12,734 nt of DNA from AM-2324 sp964225135. GTDB taxonomy: Bacteria; Bacteroidota; Bacteroidia; Chitinophagales; Saprospiraceae. The DNA is taken from assembly GCA_964225135.1 (NCBI GenBank), contig CAXQNQ010000299.1:1-12734 (forward strand), written 5' to 3'. The notes below the pieces were generated by a model. It was not told the DNA's origin and made no database searches. It worked only from the letters and a program-made list of their open reading frames with translations. Positions 1 to 6,234 of the stretch are shown here, piece by piece; positions within the stretch are counted from its first letter, which is position 1; each line of letters begins with the position of its first letter. The position numbers and the translations under genes are program-made.

Positions 1-74
1 ATTCCGAACAGAGAAGTTAAGCTCCATAGCGCCGATGGTACTGCCGTATGGTGGGAGAGTAGGTCGCTGCCAAC
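1..74 (+). rRNA. rrf: 5S ribosomal RNA, 3' part
   Basis: The first bases match the conserved interior and 3' half of bacterial 5S rRNA: CCGAACAGAGAAGTTAAG near the start (loop C region), then GCGCCGATGGTACTGCC and GGTGGGAGAGTAGG. The 5' part, roughly the first 35-45 bases, lies outside the window. The exact 3' end is uncertain by a few bases; I place it just after GGTCGCTGCCAA. 5S is normally last in an rRNA operon, and the terminator just downstream fits an operon end. Confidence 0.93.
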
Positions 75-87
75 TCCACATAACTGA

Positions 88-116
88 GGTCCATTCATTT
101 GTTTGAATGGGCCTTT
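88..116 (+). terminator. Terminator of the rRNA operon
   Basis: GGTCCATTCA (88-97) pairs with TGAATGGGCC (104-113) as a 10-bp stem with one G-T pair and a 6-base loop. A short T run follows. It lies 14 bases after the 5S 3' end, where an intrinsic terminator is expected. Confidence 0.8.
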
Positions 117-135
117 GTTCGTTTATATAGGGCAT

Positions 136-170
136 AAAAAAAATGGTTTACCAAGTGTAAACCATTTTTA
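136..170 (-). terminator. Terminator of the gpmI-lipoprotein unit, containing the stop codon
   Basis: ATGGTTTAC (143-151) and GTAAACCAT (157-165) form a perfect 9-bp stem with a 5-base loop. Eight A at 136-143 on the + strand read as a T tract after the hairpin in leftward transcripts. A shorter T run at 165-169 could allow some rightward function, backing up the rRNA terminator. The stop codon of the lipoprotein gene (148-150) lies inside the stem. Confidence 0.8.
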
Positions 171-696
171 TATTGGATTGCTTTTCTTTACCCAAGACCT
201 TGACCAATTCATTTTTGATCGTTATGGTGTGCTCTGGCGCTTGAATGATCACTTCTTGTGTCCATTTAGAAATTGGACTATTGGTTTGCTTAACTACTCT
301 AATTGAAACCGGATCCTCTTGCTCCTCTACTCGGATGACTTGCAAGGACTTAATCTGTATGTTCTGGTCGATGGCGGTATAGGTAATTTGAGTTTGTCCA
401 GCCTGTTTCAAGGTGTCTACATGAAATTTCCCTGCCCAAGCTTTTTTGCCAATGTTTAGTTGCTTGACTAAGTCAATAGTAGCTTGAAAAGAACTACGAT
501 TAATAATACTATCTTCTTTTGATAGATCATCACTTAATAATCTATAGATGGAATCAGTATGGATGGATTGATACAAATCATCTACATAACTGTCTAATGG
601 AAAGTAATTGTAGGAATTTGATTCAATAGGACCATTTGTATTCGTATTACAAGCTAACATACTAGCTAAGCCTATTGCTAAGAGTCCTTTTTTCAT
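148..696 (-). CDS. Small putative lipoprotein of unknown function
   Basis: This is a 182-residue protein that I cannot assign to a named family. It begins with two lysines and a short hydrophobic stretch (residues 4-14) ending in MLAC, so Cys16 is a plausible lipidation site; the lipobox is not canonical because Met is at -3. Residues 17-30 are rich in Asn, Thr and Ser, like the tether of an exported lipoprotein. The rest alternates polar and hydrophobic residues, with strand-like segments around 100-180 (for example TQITYTAID and KWTQEVIIQAP), so a beta-rich periplasmic domain is likely but unproven. The ATG overlaps the gpmI stop codon (ATGA at 693-696), so translation is probably coupled to gpmI. 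No separate promoter is visible. A role with phosphoglycerate mutase is not implied by anything in the sequence. Confidence 0.8.
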   Translation of the reverse strand: MKKGLLAIGLASMLACNTNTNGPIESNSYNYFPLDSYVDDLYQSIHTDSIYRLLSDDLSKEDSIINRSSFQATIDLVKQLNIGKKAWAGKFHVDTLKQAGQTQITYTAIDQNIQIKSLQVIRVEEQEDPVSIRVVKQTNSPISKWTQEVIIQAPEHTITIKNELVKVLGKEKQSNIKMVYTW

Positions 697-2234
697 GCCT
701 TAATTATTATATCCCCTGTCATATCCTTTGGAATGTCTATCTGAAGTAGTTTCAGTATGCTAGGGGCAATATCTGCAAGTTTACCAGAGTGTACTTGATA
801 ATCGTTGTTATTACTAACAAAAACAATAGGAACAGGGTTTTTGGTGTGTGCAGTATTTGGACTTAAGTCTTCGTTTACCATAAAATCTGAATTACCGTGA
901 TCTGCAATGATAATGATCCCATAGTCTTCTCTTAGTAGTATGGGTATCAAATCACTTAAGCATTTGTCTACAGCTACAGCTGCAGCTTCTGCTGCCTCAA
1001 ATACTCCAGTATGTCCTACCATGTCAGTATTGGCATAATTTAATACAATGAGTTCCGGCTGATCCGCATTCACCTTATCTACTAACGCTTTAGTCATTTC
1101 AAAAGCACTCATCTCTGGTTGTAGATCATATGTGGCCACTTTTGGTGAAGGTATTAAGATTCGATCCTCTCCTTTGAAGGCGGTTTCAACTCCACCATTA
1201 AAGAAGAATGTCACATGGGGATATTTTTCTGTTTCGGCAATACGTAATTGAGTTTTTCCAGCATTAGAAACGACCTCTCCTAGCGTTTGCTTGATTTCAT
1301 TTTTTTCAAACAAGACGTGTATGTCTTTGAAACTTTCACTATACCCAGTCATGGTATAATAATGCAAGTTAAGGGTATGCATACCATGATCAACGAGATC
1401 TTCTTGAGTCAAGGCAATGGTCAGTTCTCTTGGACGATCCGTACGGAAATTTATGAATAAGACGATATCGCCTGATTCAATAGCGGCAAGAGGTTGATTA
1501 GTATCATCTACTACCACTATAGGTTCAATAAATTCATCCGTCTGCCCAGCTTCATATTTAGACTTAATCCGTTCAACAATTTGATGTTCAGCGCAATGCT
1601 CGCCAACATTGTTAACTAGAAGGTCATAAGCTTTTTTGATACGCTCCCAACGGTTATCTCTATCCATCGCGTAGTAACGACCTATGATAGTGGCTAGTTT
1701 GGCCTGGTTATTATCAATAACGGCTTTCAATTGCTTGATATAATCAGCTCCACCTGTTGGTGAGGTATCTCTACCATCCATAAAGGCATGGATAAATATA
1801 TCCTCTAATCCAGCATCACTGAGTATTTGGCTCAATACTTGTAAATGATTGATGTGTGCATGTACACCTCCATCAGATAAAAGTCCTAGTAAGTGGACTT
1901 TTCTGCCTTCTTGTTTAGCTTGTTGAATCAATTTACGGAGTACAGTGTTCTGCTCAAGGGTATTATCCCTAATCTCTTTATTGATTCGAGCTAATTCTTG
2001 ATAGACTATTCTTCCTGCACCAATATTTAAATGGCCAACCTCAGAGTTACCCATTTGTCCTTCCGGCAATCCTACTTCATTACCGAAGGTAGTTAAAGTA
2101 GCATTTGGATAATCTTGGATCAATTGGTCAAAAAAAGGTGTGGATGCACAATGAATAGCATCTGTTTGATCTTTTTGACCAATCCCCCAACCATCTAGAA
2201 TGATAAGGGCCATTTTATTAAATCCATGTTGCAT
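693..2234 (-). CDS. gpmI: 2,3-bisphosphoglycerate-independent phosphoglycerate mutase
   Basis: This cytosolic glycolytic and gluconeogenic enzyme interconverts 3-phosphoglycerate and 2-phosphoglycerate through a phosphoserine intermediate and needs two metal ions, usually Mn. The 513-residue length is normal for the family. The metal-binding LDGWGIG is at residues 13-19, and the nucleophile is Ser64 within GNSEVGHLNIGAGR. The central phosphotransferase domain has HAFMDGRDTSP and GRYYAMDRDNRWER. The C-terminal alkaline-phosphatase-like part has NYANTDMVGHTG, IIIADHGNSD and HTKNPVP, which supply the remaining metal ligands. No key residue is missing. Translation could start at Met1 or at Met8 (MALIILDGWG), since no ribosome-binding site decides it. 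It is the first gene of a leftward unit with the lipoprotein. Confidence 0.97.
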   Translation of the reverse strand: MQHGFNKMALIILDGWGIGQKDQTDAIHCASTPFFDQLIQDYPNATLTTFGNEVGLPEGQMGNSEVGHLNIGAGRIVYQELARINKEIRDNTLEQNTVLRKLIQQAKQEGRKVHLLGLLSDGGVHAHINHLQVLSQILSDAGLEDIFIHAFMDGRDTSPTGGADYIKQLKAVIDNNQAKLATIIGRYYAMDRDNRWERIKKAYDLLVNNVGEHCAEHQIVERIKSKYEAGQTDEFIEPIVVVDDTNQPLAAIESGDIVLFINFRTDRPRELTIALTQEDLVDHGMHTLNLHYYTMTGYSESFKDIHVLFEKNEIKQTLGEVVSNAGKTQLRIAETEKYPHVTFFFNGGVETAFKGEDRILIPSPKVATYDLQPEMSAFEMTKALVDKVNADQPELIVLNYANTDMVGHTGVFEAAEAAAVAVDKCLSDLIPILLREDYGIIIIADHGNSDFMVNEDLSPNTAHTKNPVPIVFVSNNNDYQVHSGKLADIAPSILKLLQIDIPKDMTGDIIIKA

Positions 2235-2317
2235 AAATATGCTGTTTTAATAACTAAAGGAGTGGTTCAAGGTTAGGAGCTACTAAAAATAAATAGCTGT
2301 ATTTATCGTTAAGGTAT

Positions 2318-2347
2318 TAAAGTTAAGAAGGAATTTGATTTTTTGAA
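2318..2347 (-). promoter_or_regulatory. Possible gpmI promoter
   Basis: Read leftward, TTC, 19 bases, then TAACTTTA resembles the Bacteroidota -33/-7 promoter (TTG, about 19-20 bases, TAnnTTTG), with a mismatch in each element. It would give a leader of about 75 bases before the gpmI ATG. An AT-only 7-bp inverted repeat (ATAAATA, 4 bases, TATTTAT; 2289-2306) lies in that leader. The match is weak. Confidence 0.3.
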
Positions 2348-2371
2348 GCTGAAAATGAACAATAATTAGGC

Positions 2372-2402
2372 TTGTAGACATTACTATTTTACATTAACTT
2401 TA
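2372..2402 (+). promoter_or_regulatory. Likely promoter of the DUF4783 gene
   Basis: TTG (2372-2374), 20 bases, then TAACTTTA (2395-2402) matches the Bacteroidota primary-sigma consensus except for the last base of the -7 element. Transcription would begin about 33 bases before the ATG at 2441. Confidence 0.5.
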
Positions 2403-2440
2403 TCAATGATACCCCAATTTTAATTCGCAAAAGAAATAAT

Positions 2441-2821
2441 ATGAAAGCTATTGTTTTGATGTCGGTATTTATTGCGTCCTTTTCATTTGCACAGGCGGAT
2501 CTTGCTGAAATTTCTGATGCTATCCGTCTTGGAGATGCGAAGTCTTTGTCCTATTATTTTGATCAAGAGATTGAACTGAATATAGGCAGGGTGGATGATG
2601 TATACAGTAAAGACCAGGCTGTTAAGGTACTTCATGCTTTTTTTGGAAAATACCCTCCTAAAAGCTTTAGGAATTTGCACCATGGAGCATCTAGTACGCA
2701 GCACATGAAATATTACATCGGGAAGCTTCACACTGATTCAGGTACTTTCCGGTCTACTATTCTTTTAGAAGAAAAAGCTGGAAAAATGTTAATCAAACAG
2801 TTTTCCTTAGAAAGACAATAA
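2441..2821 (+). CDS. Secreted DUF4783 family protein
   Basis: This 126-residue protein has a signal peptide (hydrophobic residues 4-17, probable cut near SFA-QA). The mature part resembles DUF4783, a small Bacteroidota family with an NTF2/SnoaL-like look. Landmarks are an N-terminal helix with AISDAIRLGDAKSLSYYFD, then ELNIG, VYSKDQAVKVLHAFFGKYPP, a strand around KYYIGKL, GTFRSTILLE, and a basic end KQFSLERQ. These align with the family pattern of 'sIk.Gda..ls.yFd...el', 'ysk.qA..il..FF...pP' and 'GtfRv'. The biochemical function of the family is unknown to me; the fold class suggests a small binding or scaffold domain in the periplasm. It is a single-gene unit with its own likely promoter, and converges on the TIGR02757 gene with only 2 bases between stop codons. 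Confidence 0.85.
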   Translation: MKAIVLMSVFIASFSFAQADLAEISDAIRLGDAKSLSYYFDQEIELNIGRVDDVYSKDQAVKVLHAFFGKYPPKSFRNLHHGASSTQHMKYYIGKLHTDSGTFRSTILLEEKAGKMLIKQFSLERQ

Positions 2822-2823
2822 AA

Positions 2824-2856
2824 TTAGAAAGGTCGACTCATGTCGGCCTTTTCTAA
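2824..2856. terminator. Shared hairpin between two convergent genes
   Basis: TTAGAAAGGTCGAC (2824-2837) pairs with GTCGGCCTTTTCTAA (2842-2856) around the loop TCAT, with one bulged base and one G-T pair. It could terminate both the DUF4783 gene (rightward) and the TIGR02757 gene (leftward). On the leftward side a T-rich stretch follows; on the rightward side the T run lies inside the stem. The last codons and stop codon of the TIGR02757 gene are within the hairpin. Confidence 0.65.
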
Positions 2857-3612
2857 TACCCCTAGACCAAACAAGGCAAAGTCATATTTAACCGGATCTA
2901 CTGGATCCATTTCTCTTAGATTGGAGGTTAATTCCAGGACTGCTTTCCAATCTCGTTGCTTTCGTTGAACCAATCCCAATTGTTTTGCACTACGCTCCAC
3001 ATGCACATCAAACGGAATTAATAGTTGAGCTGGTTTTATAGATTTCCAAACTCCAAAGTCAACACCTCTATCATCTTGACGCACCATCCACCTCAAGAAC
3101 ATATTCAGTCGTTTACAAGTGGACTTGCGCTTTGGATTGGGTACATGCTTTTTGGTTCGTTGAGGGGCAAAAGGTAAATTGAAAAATGTCTCAGAAAATC
3201 CTACTAATCCATGCTCGATGGTTTCATCTGTAGGTTGAATATGTTTACTGAAAGCCTGCTCTAGACTATCATGTTCCTGATAATAGTGTTTAAAAAATTC
3301 AATAAAGTAGAGTGCATCGGTAGGTTGGAAGGTCCGGTGCACAAAATGCTCGAATGATTTTAAGTCTTGTTCACTATGGTTTAAAACAAAATCATGGGGA
3401 CTTTGATCCATTAGTTCCAGTAGGCGTTCTCCACTTTTAATGATGGTCTTTCGCTGTCCCCAGGCTAGCATAGCTACCCAAAAACCAATGATTTCTTTAT
3501 CCTGTAATTTCTTTTGGCGATGTGGTAAAGCAATTGGATCATCCGCTATAAAGGCGACTCTGTTGTATCGGTCTACTCGCTCATCCAAGAAATCTTTTAT
3601 TTTATTTGTCAT
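2824..3612 (-). CDS. TIGR02757 (DUF2400) family protein
   Basis: This 262-residue soluble protein has the hallmarks of the TIGR02757/DUF2400 family. Visible are DDPIALPHR near residue 25, EIIGFWVAMLAWGQRKTI (40-57), TCKRLNMFLRWMVRQDDRGV followed by DFGVW (165-189), LIPFDVHVERSAKQLGL (198-214) and DPVKYDFALFGLGV (239-252). The helical pattern and the LIPFDVHVERSAKQLGL segment recall helix-hairpin-helix DNA glycosylases such as the archaeal AGOG type, where a Lys and an Asp are catalytic; Lys167 and Asp202 are the natural candidates here. That link is my inference from motif similarity, and the family has no firm function that I know of. There is no signal peptide. It lies 157 bases downstream of the glycosyltransferase on the same strand, so co-transcription is possible. 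Confidence 0.88.
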   Translation of the reverse strand: MTNKIKDFLDERVDRYNRVAFIADDPIALPHRQKKLQDKEIIGFWVAMLAWGQRKTIIKSGERLLELMDQSPHDFVLNHSEQDLKSFEHFVHRTFQPTDALYFIEFFKHYYQEHDSLEQAFSKHIQPTDETIEHGLVGFSETFFNLPFAPQRTKKHVPNPKRKSTCKRLNMFLRWMVRQDDRGVDFGVWKSIKPAQLLIPFDVHVERSAKQLGLVQRKQRDWKAVLELTSNLREMDPVDPVKYDFALFGLGVLEKADMSRPF

Positions 3613-3685
3613 TAAATCTTAAAAAATAGGAAAGGTTAAATATTATTCAGATAATTGCGTTTCACAAGAAAACAATCGAGTCAAA

Positions 3686-3778
3686 ATGACTGCTACTCTC
3701 ACTTACACCCTAGCACTTGCTCTTTTAGTAATTGGACGAAGAATGTTCACTCGCGCTAATGCCAAAAGGTCAATATAG
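3686..3778 (+). CDS. Possible 30-residue membrane peptide
   Basis: In the 157-base gap, an ATG at 3686 opens a 30-codon frame ending with TAG at 3776-3778. The peptide starts MTATLTYTLALALLVIG and ends in a basic tail (RR, then R, KR), the pattern of a single membrane helix with a positive-inside end. It overlaps the 3' end of the glycosyltransferase gene, on the opposite strand, by 9 bases. I see no promoter matching the Bacteroidota consensus and no ribosome-binding site. It could be chance, since a frame this short is common in random sequence; only the hydrophobic-then-basic pattern and its placement in a gap argue for it. Confidence 0.22.
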   Translation: MTATLTYTLALALLVIGRRMFTRANAKRSI

Positions 3779-4507
3779 CTTACTGTTTATGAACTTCCAC
3801 TTATGTAATCTATGAATGATGGAAGTTTTCAATACACCTATTCCATAGGTCATACTTCGTTTGAAGTTTATTGATGATGCTTCTTCAAAGTACTTAGTAG
3901 GACAGGTTATTTCTGCTATTCCATAATCCTTCATGATGATTTGGGATAACATTTGGTTATCAAAAACAAAGTCATCTGAATTTTCCATAAATTTTATTCC
4001 CTTTAGGACTTGAGCGCTAAAAGCTCTATACCCAGTATGGTATTCGGATAATTTATGACTGACTAAAAGGTTTTGAACTAGGGTTAAAAATCTATTTGCT
4101 ACATATTTATATTTCGGCATGCCACCTATTAAAGCTCCTTTCCCTAAAATCCTGGAACCCAAAACTACATCATACAGACCTTCTCCTATTATATTGACCA
4201 TCGCAGGTATAAGCAGGGGCGTGTACTGATAATCTGGATGGACCATCACAACAATGTCTGCTTCTAGTTCTAATGCTTTAGTGTATAGGGTCTTTTGATT
4301 AGCTCCATATCCTTTGTTGATATCGTGCTTACAAATCTCCTTAATGCCTAAGCCTCGAGCTAATTCCACTGTATTATCTAAGCTGTTATCATCGCCAAGT
4401 ATAATAATGTCTACAAGCTCAGTTGGAATCTCTTCCAATGTTTTTTGCAATGTTTTTTCTGCATTATAAGCAGGAAGTACAACAGCTACTTTTTTATCCT
4501 TATACAT
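3770..4507 (-). CDS. Family 2 glycosyltransferase, DPM/DPG synthase-like
   Basis: This 245-residue GT-A enzyme is of the polyprenyl-phosphate sugar synthase-like group (dolichol-phosphate mannose synthase-like). Such enzymes move a sugar from a nucleotide sugar to a lipid-phosphate or glycan acceptor at the inner face of the membrane. Motifs in order are VVLPAYNAEKT (9-19), GDDNSLDNT (38-46), NKGYGANQKT (64-73), VHPDYQYTP (89-97), LGSR, EYHTGYRAFS and NSDDFVFDNQML. The usual DxD or DAD segment is replaced by HPDYQY, leaving Asp92 as the likely metal or nucleotide contact. The protein has no C-terminal membrane helices, unlike many lipid-linked sugar synthases, so it is probably peripheral. 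Donor and acceptor cannot be read from the sequence. No other glycan gene is nearby. It could share a transcript with the TIGR02757 gene. Confidence 0.9.
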   Translation of the reverse strand: MYKDKKVAVVLPAYNAEKTLQKTLEEIPTELVDIIILGDDNSLDNTVELARGLGIKEICKHDINKGYGANQKTLYTKALELEADIVVMVHPDYQYTPLLIPAMVNIIGEGLYDVVLGSRILGKGALIGGMPKYKYVANRFLTLVQNLLVSHKLSEYHTGYRAFSAQVLKGIKFMENSDDFVFDNQMLSQIIMKDYGIAEITCPTKYFEEASSINFKRSMTYGIGVLKTSIIHRLHKWKFINSKLY

Positions 4508-4597
4508 TCGGATTAATATGTATTTTTATGCTTGACCACTATTTTGTGCTTTGCATTTTAGAAGGTTTATCCTAAAAATAAAAATTATACACTGATT

Positions 4598-5002
4598 ATG
4601 ACAGCTGAGATCATTTATAATGGCGACTTGAGGACTACTTGTACACATATCCGATCGAAAAATGAAATTATTACGGATGCACCGGTAGATAATAAAGGTA
4701 AAGGGGAGGCATTCTCGCCTACCGACTTAGTTGCTACGGCATTATTGGGTTGTATTTTGACTACCATTGCAATCAAGGTTGAAGAAAAAGGAATAGATAT
4801 CTCGGGTGCGAAAGGAACGGTTGAAAAAATAATGGCTTCTAATCCAAGAAGAATTGCTCAGATTAATATGACTATCACCATGCCAGCAAAGGGATATTCT
4901 GAAAACGAAAAAAAGCTAATCACTAAAATAGCTGAATTTTGTCCTGTTGGGCGCAGTCTACATCCTGACTTGGATCAAAACTTAAGTATTAACTGGAACT
5001 AA
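4598..5002 (+). CDS. OsmC family protein
   Basis: This 134-residue protein has the OsmC/Ohr-like fold, a family that includes thiol-dependent peroxidases acting on organic hydroperoxides. Both cysteines expected in the family are present: Cys52 in TALLGCILTTIAIKVEEKG at the start of the long central helix, and Cys115 in EFCPVGRSLHPD. The family segment FSPTDLVATALLGC (39-52) is intact. The sequence is closer to the general OsmC/YhfA-like group than to classical Ohr, so a peroxidase activity is likely by family but the substrate is open. There is no signal peptide, so it is cytosolic. The start follows a 90-base gap shared with the divergent glycosyltransferase. Its stop codon is 2 bases before the aroA ATG, so the two are almost surely one transcript. 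Confidence 0.93.
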   Translation: MTAEIIYNGDLRTTCTHIRSKNEIITDAPVDNKGKGEAFSPTDLVATALLGCILTTIAIKVEEKGIDISGAKGTVEKIMASNPRRIAQINMTITMPAKGYSENEKKLITKIAEFCPVGRSLHPDLDQNLSINWN

Positions 5003-5004
5003 GT

Positions 5005-6234
5005 ATGAATCTCTCTTTGAGTAAAAAAGTGCTTCAAGGTACGGTAGAATTAGTGCGATCAAAGTCCATAACCAATAGATTATTGATTATGCAAGCTTTG
5101 GCTGGCCAAGGAGGTACTATTCATGGGGTTTCAAAAGCCAAGGATAGTCAAACACTTCAACACATTCTAAATCAACTTAAAGAGACCAACGAGGTTCAAG
5201 TATTAGACGTAGGCCCTGCAGGAACTTGTTTTAGATTCTTGACTGCATTTTTAGCTCAACGAACGGGAAAATATATTTTAACTGGTTCTGAGCGGATGAA
5301 ACAAAGACCAATAGGGCCTTTAGTTGATGCACTACATACGCTGGGTGCATCTATTGAATATCTAGAATCAGAGGGTTTTCCTCCTTTGGCTATCACAGGG
5401 AAAAAATTAGAAGCTAATCATCCCATATCCATTGATGCCTCAGTCAGCAGCCAGTTTATTACGGCCTTACTTTTGATTGCACCTTATTTGGATTCAGGTC
5501 TGTCTCTTAAGCTTACTGGCCGTATTAGTTCTAAGCCATATATGACTATGACTTTAGCCTTGATGCAGCAACAGGGTGTACAGTGCAAAATGGAAGGTAA
5601 TCAAATCTATATAGCCCCTCAGTCATATAATTTTAATGAGGTATCTGTAGAGTCTGATTGGTCTGCTGGGGCTTATTTTTATGGACTATGTGCTCTTTTG
5701 CCAGGCTCTGATATACTTCTTAAAGGGTTACAGTTAGAGTCTGTTCAAGGTGATTCACTGATTCAGCAATATTTTAAGGACCTCGGAGTGCAAAGTACTC
5801 CAGAAGATGCTGGTGTTCGAATTCAATCTAAGGCAGTGGAAAACCCAAATTCATGGGCTATTGATTTCACGGATATGCCCGATACTGCGCAAACCTTTGC
5901 CGTAATATGTGCTGCATTAAATATAGATTTGGGCATGCGCGGATTGGATAGTCTTCGTATCAAAGAAACAGATCGGATTTTAGCCTTACAAAAGGAGTTG
6001 TCCAAGATTGGGGTGCAGCTGATTGAAAGGGAGGAATCGATATTTGAATTACAGACTGAAGATTTTAAAATTCTTCCCAATACCACATTTGAAACATATG
6101 AAGACCATCGAATGGCTATGTCATTTGCTCAACTTGCTGTGTTTGCCAATATATCTATTGAGCAACCTACAGTAGTAGAGAAATCTTTCCCTCATTTCTG
6201 GGAGCAATTAGAACATTTAGGATTCTCCTTCTAA
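5005..6234 (+). CDS. aroA: 3-phosphoshikimate 1-carboxyvinyltransferase (EPSP synthase)
   Basis: It catalyses the sixth step of the shikimate pathway: shikimate 3-phosphate plus phosphoenolpyruvate gives EPSP, the precursor of chorismate. The 409-residue length is slightly short for the family (about 425-430). Substrate-binding and catalytic motifs are intact: RSKSITNR with Lys20, GPAGTCFRF (70-78), GSERMKQRPIGPLVDALHTLGA (94-115), DASVSSQF (144-151), MPDTAQTF with Asp303, LRIKETDRI with Glu321 and Arg324, and YEDHRMAM with His368 and Arg369. Differences from the Escherichia coli form are RSKS in place of GSKS and Pro71 at the usual Asn of GNAGT. It follows the OsmC gene by 2 bases. Its last 18 bases overlap the 3' end of pabB on the other strand, so the aroA transcript must end inside pabB. 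Confidence 0.97.
   Translation: MNLSLSKKVLQGTVELVRSKSITNRLLIMQALAGQGGTIHGVSKAKDSQTLQHILNQLKETNEVQVLDVGPAGTCFRFLTAFLAQRTGKYILTGSERMKQRPIGPLVDALHTLGASIEYLESEGFPPLAITGKKLEANHPISIDASVSSQFITALLLIAPYLDSGLSLKLTGRISSKPYMTMTLALMQQQGVQCKMEGNQIYIAPQSYNFNEVSVESDWSAGAYFYGLCALLPGSDILLKGLQLESVQGDSLIQQYFKDLGVQSTPEDAGVRIQSKAVENPNSWAIDFTDMPDTAQTFAVICAALNIDLGMRGLDSLRIKETDRILALQKELSKIGVQLIEREESIFELQTEDFKILPNTTFETYEDHRMAMSFAQLAVFANISIEQPTVVEKSFPHFWEQLEHLGFSF

Noticed and set aside
103..306. Rightward open frame of 67 codons after the 5S rRNA
   Set aside because: It starts inside the rRNA terminator and reads through the opposite-strand lipoprotein gene; no family or promoter supports it.
2483..2731. Leftward open frame of 82 codons opposite the DUF4783 gene
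   Set aside because: Antisense to a gene with a signal peptide and recognisable family pattern; no independent support.
5823..6086. Leftward open frame of 87 codons inside aroA
   Set aside because: It lies wholly within a conserved part of aroA that carries active-site residues, with no family resemblance of its own.
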